A DNA stretch of 64,000 bases from Henckelia pumila (GCF_033568475.1 NC_133123.1:124001-188000), one strand, 5' to 3'. Counted from the stretch's first letter, positions 1 through 11,930 are shown. A program made the numbers and translations. The notes: generated by a model not told the origin, from the sequence alone.

Positions 1-757
1 TGATGATTAGATGACCAAAACTACAAACAACTAATATCTATATATATAGGTATTAAAAAAATCACTATTTTAGGGAAAAGATAACGTGTAGTTCTTGAAA
101 TTTTTGTTCCGAAATTTAATAAGCCGTTCACATTCATAAAAAAAATTCTATTGATTAGCTGGTCCTAGGAATAGGAATGATTGAATTCAAATACGATGCA
201 TGATTAAGTGTGTGCGGTTCTCCTTCACCTCAATGATAGATAGTATTACAACTATTCAGTAATATATATACTATATAGTATTTTTCCCAACATATTATTT
301 TGTATGTACATACGTACATATATATATATAAGTTGAAACCACCTATTGTGATAATTTTCTTTTTTCTTTTAATTTTATTTTTTTTTACAACACAGGGGAG
401 GAATTTACTAAGTAATGACGGATAATATTTTTTAATAAAATCAATGATAACATGTACAGTCATATCATCCATGCATATATGCATGATGAGTCAGAGAGAA
501 TTTAACATCAAATACACCACGTCATATTAATTTTTACATTCACCGTGCCAAAGAATGTTTGCACTAATTAATTAGTTCATTAATTAATTAATGATGCTGA
601 TTATGCTCAATTTGGTTAACATACTGCATATATGAGTGAGTCTGCAAATTAATGACCATGAGGTATTTAACGATTGAATAATGAGCTGTATTTCTCTCTT
701 TCAAAGGGATTTCTCTGTATTATATTACATAGAATATTTCTTTTCTTATGATATGAT
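1..757. other. Intergenic AT-rich sequence
   Basis: No convincing reading frame, RNA gene or element boundary was seen. It has short AT microsatellites near 318-330 and TTAATTAA-rich stretches. Confidence 0.6.
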
Positions 758-1002
758 GTTACGTTTGGATGAAATAATTTCAAATTCATGGATTTTTATT
801 GTATATCATGGTTAATAATGGACCAATAAATCAAATTTTAAATCTCATACACTACTTATTTAGCATTCATCGTTATATAAAGTATAATGGATTTTCAATA
901 CCATAATTATTAAGGTGCAACTTAAAATCCATCATACTTAACATAAAATACTATATAAAACATGTTTGAATATATTTGAAATCATTTCATCCAAACACAA
1001 CT
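758..1002. mobile_element. MITE with GTTTGGATGAAAT inverted ends
   Basis: The left end (GTTTGGATGAAATAATTTCA, from 763) is the inverse of the right end (TGAAATCATTTCATCCAAAC, ending about 996), giving roughly 30 bp of imperfect terminal inverted repeat around a 245-bp non-coding AT-rich body. This is a small non-autonomous DNA transposon; the superfamily is not assignable because no clear target duplication was found. Confidence 0.6.
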
Positions 1003-1956
1003 TGAGAAAATTACAATCATTTGATCGTCAACAAATGACATTAATTTTCATTACAACATGATATTAAGATATGTATGAAGAATTACTGACAGACTAACTA
1101 CGTACTTTCAAAGATCGATCACTTGATAGCTAAAAATTAAAATCCACATGCAAACAGGGTTTTTTTTATAATTATTTTTATTAACCCCAAAAATCTGCAC
1201 AAGCATCCTGATCTTAAGCTAATAATTTTATGTGTGTGGACCAAGCTTTAATTATTTAATCTCCATGTCATACAAGTGTACACCCAAAATTTGATTTTGG
1301 TAGGTTGTGTATTAAGTAATTTCAATGATTTGGCATCCCAATCATACTCCAACCATGGCTCCAATTTTGCCATCTGTGAAGTTCATCGTGTTAAATTTGG
1401 AATATATGTATTGTTTGCTACCATTGAATTGGATCATCTCATCGTTTTTATTATATTCTTTTAAATTTCAATTATCCATTGATGTTTTAAGATATGAAAT
1501 ATTGCTTTGTGGATTTGATCTATATCTAGTCAAATGATTAAAATATTTATAATACAGTCTTAAATGGTATTAAACATTAATTAAATTTAGTTTATGTATA
1601 TTTTACCTCCTCTGCTCCTCATCATCTGATTTATATGCTGTTATGATTAAATTAAATTTACTGAATTTGTATATATATATTTTTTAATTAAACGAGAAAA
1701 TAATACGTACTTTTTTAATTAAAAAAATTGATAGAGATATTTTTTGTAAATTTTAATTGATATCACAAAATTGGTCCTCATGAAAATTTATAAATGGCCT
1801 GGAGAGGAAAAATTGATGCGGCACCAAACAACGCGAGTGTGTGGCATTGATCAACAATGACAAAAAATTAAAATAAAAATAAATAAGTTGACAAATCTTT
1901 CGACTCATTTGAAAAAAAGGTATACAAATTTACGGGCTTTCTTTGAGATTCTATGA
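1003..1956. other. Intergenic, no gene seen
   Basis: AT-rich. Two short overlapping plus-strand frames at 1276-1537 have no recognisable motif and look like chance. Confidence 0.5.
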
Positions 1957-2497
1957 ATAATGCTATAGGTACGATCAATATATCGTACGACGATTTTACA
2001 ACAATTATTTCGTGATATTTTGCTATTATCTCGTGAGATTTTGATATGATATCGTGAGATTTTGCATTCAATATATCGTAAGATTTGATAAATTAAAATT
2101 TTGTATTGAATTATTTGTGGTGTAAAAATTGTTGTACAAATTTAGTTGTACATGTAGCATTGCTAAAAAAAATAATAATGTAAGATATTAAAAATACTAG
2201 TTTTAAATTTTTTAAAAACATTATTTAAAAATAAGTGTTTTTATGTCCATAATAATAAAAAATTAATTTTTTTTATTTTTTTTAAAGACTGACGGGCCGG
2301 CCCGCTCCGCCCCCACCCGTGGCCCATTTTGGTTGTCCCGTTTAGGCTCGCCTCCAAACAGACCGGTAAAATCTTAACCCAACCCGTCAATTTTTCATGG
2401 CGGGACTGGCTGGCCCGAAAGGCATGACCCGTTTTGACGAAATAATTGTTGTAAATATCGTTGTACGATATATTGGTTGTACCTCTAGCATTATTCA
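1957..2497. mobile_element. MITE cluster of the AATGCTA..TGTACA family
   Basis: The first 60 bases (AATAATGCTATAGGTACGAT onward) recur in inverse at 2434-2497, and a second inverse end (TGTACATGTAGCATTGCT) lies at 2147-2164. Both carry the AATGCTA end also seen in the elements at 49202 and 54392. The simplest reading is one short element at 1957-2164 plus a second, partial or interrupted copy ending at 2497 that has received the GC-rich repeat starting at 2284. Non-coding. Confidence 0.5.
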
Positions 2498-2870
2498 AAT
2501 TTTTTATAGTTAAATATCTATTTATATTATTCATATTATTTCAAAATGTGATTTTTTTTTATCAAAAATATAATAATTAACATCAAAATTTTATATGATT
2601 TGTTTGATTGTGACATTTATTATTTGTTGTTGTGTAACGTTGATATATTTTTTTTTCAATCCCAAATGCTAATGTTGTTTTTTGAATTATTTATTTTTTT
2701 AAAAAAATGGGTGGGTTGGCCCGCTTAGCCCGCAACCCACGGTGGAGCGGGCGAGGGGCGGGTTGGGGTTTTTATGACCCGTTTGGAGGCGGGCCTAAAC
2801 GGACCAACCCAAACAAGCTGCGGGTCATGATGGGGCGGGATGAGTCGATCCGTCTGACAGTTTTAGTAAA
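2284..2870. repeat. Pair of GC-rich GGCCCG repeats in inverted orientation
   Basis: Two GC-rich blocks, about 2288-2440 and 2705-2868, stand out from AT-rich surroundings. The second reads largely as the reverse complement of the first: GTTTGGAGGCGGGCCTAAAC at 2780 answers GTTTAGGCTCGCCTCCAAAC at 2340. They resemble ends of non-autonomous hAT-type elements that are common in plants. The short frames crossing them are not genes. Confidence 0.5.
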
Positions 2871-4127
2871 TAATACATTGTTTTCACATATATATATATA
2901 TATATATATGTATATTAAAAAATTATACGAAAACTCCTATAGTCCTATGAAATCATCTCTTCATTCAATATTTTGAAACAAATCTTGGACTGGAACTCAC
3001 TCAGAAAAAAATATTACTTTTTATTATAAATATGGGGTGAGTTAACACATTTCAAAAAATACCCTACTCATAAAATAGACAAAATTATATGAAGAAATTC
3101 ATTTTCTGAATATATGGAATGTTAAATTGTTGTTTTACTTGGAGCAATGAGAAACACGTTTTTTCGGCCAAAATTGATATTCTATGCGCAACAGGACACA
3201 AGAGAAAGGGGTGCTACCTAGTATGAGGAAAACAAAGGCTTCTCGAAAATAAATTGGGCTCGGATAAAAAACTTGGTGGAAGCCCATAATTACAAACGAA
3301 CCAACTACATTTAAAGGCCCTGGGGCCATCAATTTCAAGCTGGAAGCCCGTTTGACTTGATAGCAACCTTCTAGGAAAAGTTGTAAAAAAATTGGACCCA
3401 ATTAAGATTTAAGATTGGTGAGTCATATGGATCAGTACATATACACAAATTACAAAAGCTGTTATGTTATGGCACATCAGAGAGACCTTGGCACCATAAT
3501 CCATGTATCTATATATAATATATTTGAAGGTGATTATTATAAATTAGCAGTGGGAATGAATTATATTAAGGAAATGGTTATAGAGGGAGAGGGAGAGGGA
3601 GGAGGGGGGGGCCCGTGTACGGTGGTGGTGGAGCCTGTCAGTGAAATTTTGCTCCTCGGCATGTCTGTTTCATGAGAACAGAGGCATGTCCCATCATGTT
3701 ACTACACTGTTTTTAAATACCCATTTTTAGTTTTGACTGTTCTGACATTTGTTTGCCATCTTTTTCATTATTTAGCAACTGTGATCCCTCATACCATCTC
3801 ATCTATTTGCATGCTACTCTATCCTCTCACACTCAAACTTCCTAATCTGGCTAACATGTCGCCCATCTTAGGGTTTCAATAGCTTTTCCATGCTGCCTTA
3901 TCACTGACATAAGGCTGAGTATATATGTATTTTAATGCATCCATGTCTGTATCTTTAATGTGAACTTGCCTGATCTCATTTGTTCTTACGCCCCATTAAA
4001 TAAGTGTTCCACACTTTCATCTATATATGTATTTACGCGTGAGTTTTTTAGAGAAATTAAACAGTATTTGTGTGTGTGTGTGAAAGATTCTATTATAGAA
4101 TATTTGATTCTCTTGATTCCCATTATC
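2871..4127. other. Intergenic and upstream region of the LRR gene
   Basis: An (AT)n tract lies at 2887-2909 and a GA/G-rich tract (GAGGGAGAGGGAGGAGG type) at about 3586-3612. The last few hundred bases should hold the promoter and 5' leader of the LRR gene; several TATATAT strings occur but none is decisive. Confidence 0.4.
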
Positions 4128-5558
4128 ATGGCTTTTACGTCTCTTCTACTTGTTGGGCTTCTCGTGTTTCTACCATCCCATTACAATGAAGTGATGTGCG
4201 TGGATGGCGATGGCCTGGTGCTGGCGATGGAACAGGGGGAGTTATTCGGGATTTTTGAGGTGATGGGTTCGCTGTTGGAAGACCCGACTTGGGGTGAACT
4301 GCATCCTCTACCATGCACGGAGACTCCCTGGCCTGGTGTGGAGTGTGAGCTTCTTCAAGAAACTTCAACCTTTCATATCACCAAAATTCATGTCGGCCCC
4401 GATGATACCACGCCGCCGTGCAAAGATTCTGCTAGAATCTCCGAATCCCTCCTCAAATTGCCTTACCTGAAGACACTTTCTTTGATAAACTGTTTCACTA
4501 AAACACCTGTTTCTTTGAGCGAACCACTCTTTGGTGCATTGCCTTCTCTAGAGCATCTGGCGCTCGAGTCCAATCCAAGCCTTTCTGGGGAAATCCCTTC
4601 CACTTTATCAAACCTCACAAGCCTGAAAATCCTCTGCCTTTCTCAAAACAACATGACTGGTCAAATTCCTAAAGAAATAGGACGTCTGGTTAACTTGGAA
4701 CAGCTCGATTTCAGTCACAACAGTTTGACTGGTTCGATCCCTGAAGAACTTGGGATGCTGAAAAGTTTAAGTATATGGGATCTGAGCTGGAATTCTCTAC
4801 AGGGAATGGTGCCTAGTTCAGTAGGTGAGATGCAGGTTCTTGAAAAGATTGATTTGGGGACCAACAAACTTCAAGGAAGAGTGCCTCAGGAGTTGGGGAA
4901 ATTGAAGAGCTTGGTTTTGCTGGATTTGAGTCATAACTCTTTGACAGGAGCGATGCCTGAAAATTTATTAGGTTTGCAGCAGCTGCAATACTTAATAATG
5001 GAGGGAAACCCAATAAATACAGGCATCCCTTCATTTATTGGGGCCCTGAATAAGCTCACAATGATAAGCTTCTCAGGGTGTGGACTCACAGGCTCCATTC
5101 CAACCATATTTTCCAACTTAACAAATTTAACCGCACTGTATCTGGATAACAACAGTTTAACTGGTACAGTTCCTCAAGAATTGGGGAGGCTACCGAACAT
5201 GGATCTTCTAAATTTAAGCAGGAATCAGCTTACTGGGGAGCTGCTATTTCCCCAAGATTTCATAACCAGGCTCGGAAATAAGCTGGATATCAGAGATAAC
5301 AATGGCTTGTGCACGAATCGAATGGGGCAAAATGACAAGAAAATCAGTTCAACATTGTTTCAAAACCCTTCTTGCTCGAGTTCATTATTTCCAGCAGACA
5401 GCAACAAAACCTGGGATGGAGAAAACCCGGAAAATTCTCAGGACATGAAGCCAACTTTGTACCGAGGTGATATGAGCTCACATTCTGGTGGGTCGGATAA
5501 AAAGTTTGTCTTTTTTACAAGTATCCTCCTGCTTCTGTTGTTTGATTTGCTGAATTAA
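4128..5558 (+). CDS. LRR receptor-like protein, RLP29 / PII-2-like, no kinase
   Basis: 476 residues in one exon. The frame is open upstream to 3960, but the ATG at 4128 gives a clean signal peptide (MAFTSLLLVGLLVFL), so I chose it. The mature N-terminal part (about 35-100) has paired cysteines and a WPGVECE segment typical of the LRR-capping region. About ten plant-type extracellular LRRs follow (about 137-375, with LxxLxLSxNxLTGxIPxxLG spacing), then a cysteine-containing cap (GLC..C, 394-416). The C-terminus is polar and then ends in a 17-residue hydrophobic tail (460-476) with no cytoplasmic part, so a GPI-anchor signal or short anchor is likely. Known relatives are Arabidopsis RLP29 and the PII-2 group, which are membrane-associated and lack kinases. 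The ligand is unknown. No frameshift is seen. Confidence 0.9.
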   Translation: MAFTSLLLVGLLVFLPSHYNEVMCVDGDGLVLAMEQGELFGIFEVMGSLLEDPTWGELHPLPCTETPWPGVECELLQETSTFHITKIHVGPDDTTPPCKDSARISESLLKLPYLKTLSLINCFTKTPVSLSEPLFGALPSLEHLALESNPSLSGEIPSTLSNLTSLKILCLSQNNMTGQIPKEIGRLVNLEQLDFSHNSLTGSIPEELGMLKSLSIWDLSWNSLQGMVPSSVGEMQVLEKIDLGTNKLQGRVPQELGKLKSLVLLDLSHNSLTGAMPENLLGLQQLQYLIMEGNPINTGIPSFIGALNKLTMISFSGCGLTGSIPTIFSNLTNLTALYLDNNSLTGTVPQELGRLPNMDLLNLSRNQLTGELLFPQDFITRLGNKLDIRDNNGLCTNRMGQNDKKISSTLFQNPSCSSSLFPADSNKTWDGENPENSQDMKPTLYRGDMSSHSGGSDKKFVFFTSILLLLLFDLLN

Positions 5559-7228
5559 TGTATTCAATGGTTTTCTTGGAAAACGATGATTCATGTCAGC
5601 ATTTAAAGTTAAAGAAAAGATGCATGTTAGAAATTGGTTGCGCAAATACGTGCAAAAGTTACTGGAGTGAAAGAAAGCCCATTGGCCTCACACCCATTTT
5701 TCTTATTGGATTTTATTTTTTCCTTTCCTTTTAAAATTTGGTTTTTGTTTCGATACTCTGCATCCATTATTGTTATTGTGTATGTATTTGAAAGCTGTTG
5801 GTTGATGCTTGAGTCCCATCAGGGTAGTTGCTATCGATGGCAGCCTTTTTTTTAAAAAAAATAATAATAATAATTTGGGTTTTTTCTTGGGTGGGTCGGG
5901 TCAGGACCCATTTCTTAAATGCAGTGACCATGTGGGGCTCATCCAACGGACGTTGATAGATTTGGCACCATGGATCGCCAAAGATTTTTGTCGTTAAATA
6001 ACATATATTCTCCAGCTAATTGCATTTAAGTCCCCGAAAATTTCTTTTATTGCTATTAAATTATAAATCTGACAATGGTTCACCTTTTTCTTTTATTGGT
6101 TTTTGGCAGCATTATCCTTTGATATTCATTCGATCGGGACCCGACAGCACTATAGCTAATTGTGTGGAATTGGTCTTTTGATTCTGATTTTCAATGGCAT
6201 TAATATATCTTAATCAGATCCAAATTAAAATAAATTATATTAATTTGTACAAAGTTCCTAATGTTTGCTGCGTACGAGCTCTAATATTAATTCGATCGTA
6301 TAACAAAAACTTTAGTGTCGGTCAAGAATAATTTGTCGTCATCCAATATCAATGAATACTTAAAAGTTGATTCTTAGCTACGTACGAGATTCATTCGAAC
6401 ACAAATTTTTAATCATATTTTTTTTCATGAAATTTGACTTCACTAAAAAATTCTGGATTTTGGCTACACATAGATTAACGAGGAAATTATTATTTGTATA
6501 AAGATAAAAAGATGGGCCTGCTCTTTGCCTCTTTTTATTAATTTTATGATAATTGCTTAGTAATAAAATGTCGATAAAATTCTCTATTGATTTCCAGGCC
6601 CAAGTGCACCGTGATCTGTTCTGGAATTTATTGTGCTTCCATTTTTTTTTTAATATTATAATTTGAGTCAATCATATTTTGATGGTGACTTTGTAACTGC
6701 CCTCAGGCTTGGAATTTAATGGTACATCCGTCCTATTCTAAAATTTCAAAACACAATAATTTTATTATTTAAATAAAAATAGGTTTCATGCAAGACAAAT
6801 TGATATTTCGACTCGATCCAAATACATAATGGATTTACTTTCCATTGATCCGATCGGCCTTAACTCTTATAAGTTAATTTTGCGTTTCCTTTTTTTAAAA
6901 TTTTTTTTACAGAAAAGTCTGTTTGAGAATGATTATAAATTATAAATACCAGTACTCGGACGTAAGCGTTGTGTGTTGTTCATTTTTTTAATTAAAAAGA
7001 AAAATAACATAAAAATAATAAACTCTAAAATAAAAAAATAACATTATTATAAATAAATATTCATAAAAAGACAAAAAAAAATATAGTGAAATTGAAGTTA
7101 ATAATTAGTTATCAATGGACAAATATAAAATGATATTTTGATAATTATATATATACTAAAGGGCAAACAAATAAAGAGGTTGATCATATCAACGTATCAA
7201 CCCCTCAACTTTAATAAAATAGTATAGA
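5559..7228. other. Intergenic, 3' flank of the LRR gene
   Basis: No gene seen. The first 300-400 bases probably include the 3' UTR and polyadenylation site of the LRR gene. The remainder is AT-rich with no clear element ends. Confidence 0.5.
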
Positions 7229-7698
7229 TGTGAATTTAGGGGTGCAAACGAACCGAGCCAGTTCGTGAGCTTTACGAGCCCGCTCGATAAATATTTGATT
7301 CGTATTTAAACTTATCGAACTCGATCCAAATTCGAACATGTTCGAACTTTTTTTCGAGCCAAGCTCGAGCCAAATTTATTCTGTTCGATAGTTCGCGAAT
7401 AGTTCACGGTCCTTAATATTTAATTAATATAATATAATTATATAATAAATATATATACATTTCGAACATTTTTTAACATTTCGAGCTTTTCGAACCATAA
7501 TATCCAAGCAATAATTCACGAATAAGTTTGAATGTTTCGAGTCGAACTTCATTTCGAGTCAAGCTCGAGACAAAATATTTGAAATTATCGAGCTTCAAAT
7601 CGAGCTCGAACTCGAATATACTCTTATCGAGTCGACTTCGATCCTTAAAATTTTATCATTATTCGGCGCGATTCGATTCGTTTCTACTCACGTAGTAT
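7229..7698. mobile_element. Non-autonomous hAT-like element (TAGGGGTGCAAACGAA end)
   Basis: It begins AGGGGTGCAAACGAACCGAG and ends with the inverse form GATTCGATTCGTTTCTACTC, and is filled with CGAGCTCGAA-type repeats. This is a widespread class of plant hAT-derived non-coding elements. I could not fix a target duplication, so the borders are approximate. Confidence 0.5.
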
Positions 7699-7808
7699 CA
7701 CGTGAGGTAAATCTATATACTATATAGCGAAAATCTGAAAAATTCTAAGGATAATTGATGTTAATGGAGTGAATGTAAATTTTTTTAGTAATACCAACAC
7801 ATTATATA

Positions 7809-8472
7809 TAGACTTGGCCATGTGCAGGGTCCGGTACGACAAAGGCCGACCCTTAATCGGCCTGTGGCCGCTTACGGCCCGGTTTGTGGAACAAGCGGTC
7901 TGGGTCCAGTTAATCACCAGGTCAGAGCCGACCCATTTTATTTAAAAATATATATTTTTAAAGAATAAAAAATGAATAAAAAATAAAATTTTGAACGATT
8001 AAATTTATAAAAATTCTATCAAATATTTCATTATTTCAATAAAAATCTAATACATTTATTTAATAAAAAATATATAACATTTCAACTTTTAACAATTTGA
8101 ATAAAAAAGTTATTACATTTCATTATATTCAATCACATTTTCATTATATATTCAATATATATAGGAAAAACTGCAAATTTGGTCCTGTATTTTTGTCATT
8201 TTGCGATTTTGGTCATTTATGTTTTCATATTTCAGTTTTAGTACTGCATGTTTCGATTTTTGATAATTTCGGTCTTTTTTATTCGAAAATGCTTATGTGG
8301 CAATGTACACGTCAGCTCCACATCAGCACTGAATTGGTGCCATGTCAGCGCCACGTCCGAAAAAAGACTAGAATTGCCAAAAAAATAAAGGTAGCGGACT
8401 AAAACTAAAATCTGAAAATATAAAGAACTGAAATCGCAAAGTGACAAACATACGGGATCAAAAAAACAAAGT

Positions 8473-8515
<43 letters not shown>

Positions 8516-8748
8516 AAAAAATGGCCGACCCTTTAGGAACCGGCCATTAGGCGATCTGGTGACGATTTACGGTTGCCAAACCCTTCGATCCGTCGGGTCT
8601 AACCCGTCCAATCCGTCGGGGTTCGACGAGTTTGGCATCCGTAAACTATAACCGAACCACCTAATGACCGGTCCAGTTATTATTCTAGTCAAAATCGTTG
8701 ACCCGGTTAACCAGCCCACTGACCACGGGCAGGGTCCAGCCAGGTCTA
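7809..8748. mobile_element. Non-autonomous hAT-like element with nested MITE
   Basis: The left end TAGACTTGGCCATGTGCAGG is answered by the right end CAGGGTCCAGCCAGGTCTA in inverse. Flanking octamers ATTATATA (7801-7808) and ATTGCATA (8749-8756) agree at 6 of 8 positions, a decayed 8-bp hAT duplication. Inner ends are GC-rich (GGCCGACCCTT, GACCCGGTTAACC). The middle is split by the fold-back element at 8164-8476. Confidence 0.55.
8164..8476. mobile_element. Fold-back MITE, family A copy 1
   Basis: A 313-bp element whose two halves are near-complete inverse copies: the left half reads AACTGCAAATTTGGTCCTG, the right half runs ACTAAAACTAAAATCTG to GGGATCAAAAAAACAAAG. The centre holds the hinge CACGTCAGCTCCACATCAGC. 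It sits in an (AT)n tract that continues at 8477-8512, so the target duplication is masked. An almost equal copy is at 63516 and a half copy at 29478. Confidence 0.7.
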
Positions 8749-9193
8749 ATTGCATACATATATGCGAGATTTTGAGTTGAGTACCATAAATAATATTTAA
8801 TAAATTAGTAGTACGTAGCTAGTTGAAAAAAAGGGTTTGGAACCCATTGTTTTGGGGCAAAAAACAGGAAGTTGAAGGAGCGAATTATTCTAGATAATCA
8901 TACTATGATTATTTCCTAAAACAGATATCGATCGGGTGTATGTGTGACTGGATCTCGAGTATGCTATAATAATAAAACATACACCTAAATCTGGAAAATC
9001 AAAGGGTTGCATACTTTGCATCATTAAATATTATATATTATTACATGGTAACATGATGAAACAACAACAAATTAAATCTAGTTCTCAAAAAAATGATAAT
9101 AATAAACATAACAATAACAAATCAAAGAAATCAAACAAAAGATACGTACACACCATGGTTTGGTCTCCTAATTTAAAACTCGGCAGATAGATA

Positions 9194-9229
<36 letters not shown>

Positions 9230-9272
9230 GATGAGGTAAAATGATTTGGATGTGATTGTGACGTAGAGTTGA
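8749..9272. other. Intergenic, 3' flank of the JAZ gene
   Basis: Contains a (TA)n tract at about 9199-9226 within the likely 3' UTR of the minus-strand JAZ gene. No other gene seen. Confidence 0.5.
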
Positions 9273-9824
9273 TTAAATATGATCTGGATGTCCAGAATTA
9301 AGTGGATAAGGAGACGTTTGTTGGGATGATCTAGTCTTTCTCTTCTGAAGAAACCTTTGCAGTGATCTCTTCATGTACAGCCCCGTCGTTGGGCTGCAAA
9401 CAGGGGAGTTCAGGTTGGATCCCGCCGTCGACTTTTCTTCCATTATTTCACGACTTGCAAGCAGTATAATTGCTCGAGCCTGCAGCATCATGAATATATA
9501 TATATATAATTTCATGATTAATTCTCATCTTTTTTAAGACCAAATTACATATATATATATATATGAGGTCGATCGATCGGTCTCCCTAGCTAGCTATCAA
9601 AACAATACATCCGTACGTTCTTGCAAAATTTGCAAACACGCGCGCCCTTAATTTAATTAATTACGTACCTGAAGTTCTGTGACATCGGACGCAGAAACCT
9701 CGCCTTTGTAGAAAATGGTGAGCTCCTTATGGATTGGATTTGGAGTCATCATGTGTCTTCCATTGGAGAAGAAGACAGGACGTGGCGGAACAAGCCTCAG
9801 CTCCAAATTGCAGTTCCTTTTCAT
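9273..9824 (-). CDS. JAZ8: JAZ8 / TIFY5A-type jasmonate ZIM-domain repressor
   Basis: Two exons, join(9273..9479, 9669..9824) on the minus strand, 120 residues; the 189-bp intron has GT (GTACGT) and CAG ends and falls between codons. Exon 1 gives an N-terminal EAR motif LELRL (7-11) and the TIFY motif TIFYKG (36-41); exon 2 completes the ZIM domain (LQARAIILLASRE, 51-63) and the Jas motif (SLQRFLQKRKTR..TSPY, 91-110). JAZ proteins repress MYC2-type factors; JAZ7/8 types recruit TOPLESS through the EAR motif. The region before the Jas helix (SPTTGLYMKR) lacks the LPIARR degron core, so, as known for AtJAZ8, the protein is expected to resist COI1/JA-Ile-driven turnover (inference). The frame opening at 9515 is intron read-through. 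Small size fits the JAZ7/8 group. Confidence 0.9.
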
Positions 9825-9993
9825 CTCTCTTCTTGATGATCACAATATAAACGTACACCAGCAGACTATTAATCTCACACATATATATATGCATGTATTG
9901 ATAATATTATTATTTGGAATTCGGCAGGAATATAGATAATAGTGAAGAGAACGAATATGTATATATAATATAGTCGTGATTGGGGGTTGGCGC

Positions 9994-10025
<32 letters not shown>

Positions 10026-10115
10026 GTAGTAGTAACGCGACGAATACAATTCAATTCAATCACGAAAGTTAATTGGATATGGGAAAATGTGAATTAAGAA
10101 TTTGCAAAATATGGT

Positions 10116-10121
10116 CACGTG
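10116..10121. promoter_or_regulatory. G-box (CACGTG) upstream of JAZ gene
   Basis: A palindromic CACGTG, 292 bases upstream of the JAZ start codon at 9824. MYC2-type bHLH factors bind this motif and drive JAZ genes in feedback (established for the family). A TATA-like CTATATTATATATACA lies between, on the minus strand near 9960-9975. Function here is inferred. Confidence 0.5.
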
Positions 10122-10150
10122 TTTCACGCGGTTTCTATGTTTCGTGTGAG

Positions 10151-10169
10151 CCCCCCCCCCCCCCCCCCC
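10151..10169. repeat. Run of 19 C on the plus strand
   Basis: A homopolymer of 19 cytosines (19 guanines on the strand of the JAZ gene), 330 bases upstream of its start codon. It could form a G-quadruplex or be a length-variable tract; its exact length may also be an assembly artefact. Confidence 0.8.
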
Positions 10170-11930
10170 AAGAATCGCCACTTTACTAGCTAGTGCCGTG
10201 CCTACAAATATAAATCCTTCCCACATGTTTTCTTTTCTTATTAAATTTACAGTACACCTAATTTCCATTCGCATTTCATCTCGCCTCGTAAACTTTTCGT
10301 TTCTTTACCGTACCTGTGGATTTAAGAGACTCAATTTCTAATTCGTTCCTTTGTTTCGATTGATACAAGAAAATATTCACTTTTAAGATGTAGTTTAATT
10401 ATTTATCTCCCTCGTCATCCAATCTCTCTCCTCTTATGACCAAATTTATGAATAGTTCTCATGTTAAACGATATCATATGAAGAGACAAACCAACTAATT
10501 GCAGGTTCATAGCCGGATAAAAAAACAAAAATATTAGCATAAACGTTAATACTTTTTATTGGTCGAATCGGATAGGAGATTCGTCTCATAAGATTGATTC
10601 GTTAAACGTTTTTTGTGTTATTTTGTTTAAAAAAGAATCTGTGGGTCCAAGTAATTGCCCTAATATTTTTTCACATGTTTTAAATAAATATCATGACCAA
10701 AGTTTATTACTAACGATATTATTATTTTACTCATTTTCCTAATAATTATAATTATTACACACACATATATATATATATATGTAATAAAATTAATATTATT
10801 ATTTTATTTATTATAAATATCGATCGGATCGACTCGTCTCACAAATATAGACTCGTAAGATCACACCACAAAACACCTACTCATTACTCTAATTTAAAAC
10901 ACTTATTAATTACTTAAGACTGCGCGCACGAGGGATGAAGATTATTTTGTACATTAATTTTTAACTAATTTTCGCTAGACGTAATTATATATTGACCCTT
11001 AATCAATTCTCCAACGTGCCAAATAGATATAGATAAATGCAGATTGCAGGCCAACAAGTTCCACCTAATCACAAATTTTCTGAATAAAAAATTTTCACTT
11101 ATATTTATTTTATCTTGTTTGTATGGGGCACGTGAAATGAACTAGAGAAAAAAAAAATTGAGCTTAGATGAGCATCTCAGTTACCAAGGTTGATATTAGA
11201 ATTATTTATAAAAAAATGACACCTACTTTGAAAGCTAGGATATTTTAATGTTCACGTTCTGTTTGGTACGATTATTATTAATCTTGGTATAACTTATCTT
11301 ATTCAATCTCGCGTTTTTTTTGACTTATTATTTATCAATCTATTAATTATTTATCTTACATCAATCAAATCATATTTTATTTATTATTAAAAAGATAAAA
11401 TTGTAATTTATCATTTTTATATAAAATTTAATCAATCAAATCAAATAAACTATAATGTATTAATCAAATCAAATACTAAATTAATTATTATTTCTTATTT
11501 ATTTTTATTTACATTACATTACTGATATATATTATCTATCTTATCACTCAAAACAAACTGAGCATAAATGTATTATATAATAAAATGAATGATAAAAGAA
11601 TTAAAAAGGTGGGATGTGAAACCTAAAACGTGGTTGTTGGAATTATTGCAACGATCAATTTGTGAACTCTCTAAAGCAAAAATGATACCGCAAATTTTCG
11701 AGAAGACAAACCATCAATCATTAAAGTGCCACAACGAATTGTCTGCCATACTATTATATCATTTACAATTTAAACGATTTTTCATGTGCAAAGTTCAGAT
11801 ATACTTTTAATTCGTAAAATATCATGTGCGCAGTATAAATTATAATGAAAAGTATTGGAAGTAAAATTATCTTATGAATAAAATTAGGACAAATGAATTT
11901 GAAATTAAAGATTTCAAAATCTATAATATT
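10170..11930. other. Intergenic AT-rich sequence with MITE-like segment
   Basis: No gene seen. A segment at about 11257-11566 starts TTCTGTTTGGTACGATTATT and ends in a weak inverse (ACTCAAAACAAACTGAG), as in TGTTTGG-ended MITEs. Short GTCTCACAAATATAGACTCG-type fragments near 10830 resemble sequence at about 49700-49800. Confidence 0.4.

Noticed and set aside
3960-4127. N-terminal extension of the LRR gene from the ATG at 3958-3960
   Set aside because: The extra 56 residues put the signal peptide inside the protein and look like untranslated leader; the ATG at 4128 gives a normal secretory start.
9480-9515. Start of the JAZ Jas-domain frame at 9515
   Set aside because: It reads through the intron; the CAG acceptor at 9480-9482 and the matching donor at 9663-9668 restore a complete JAZ.
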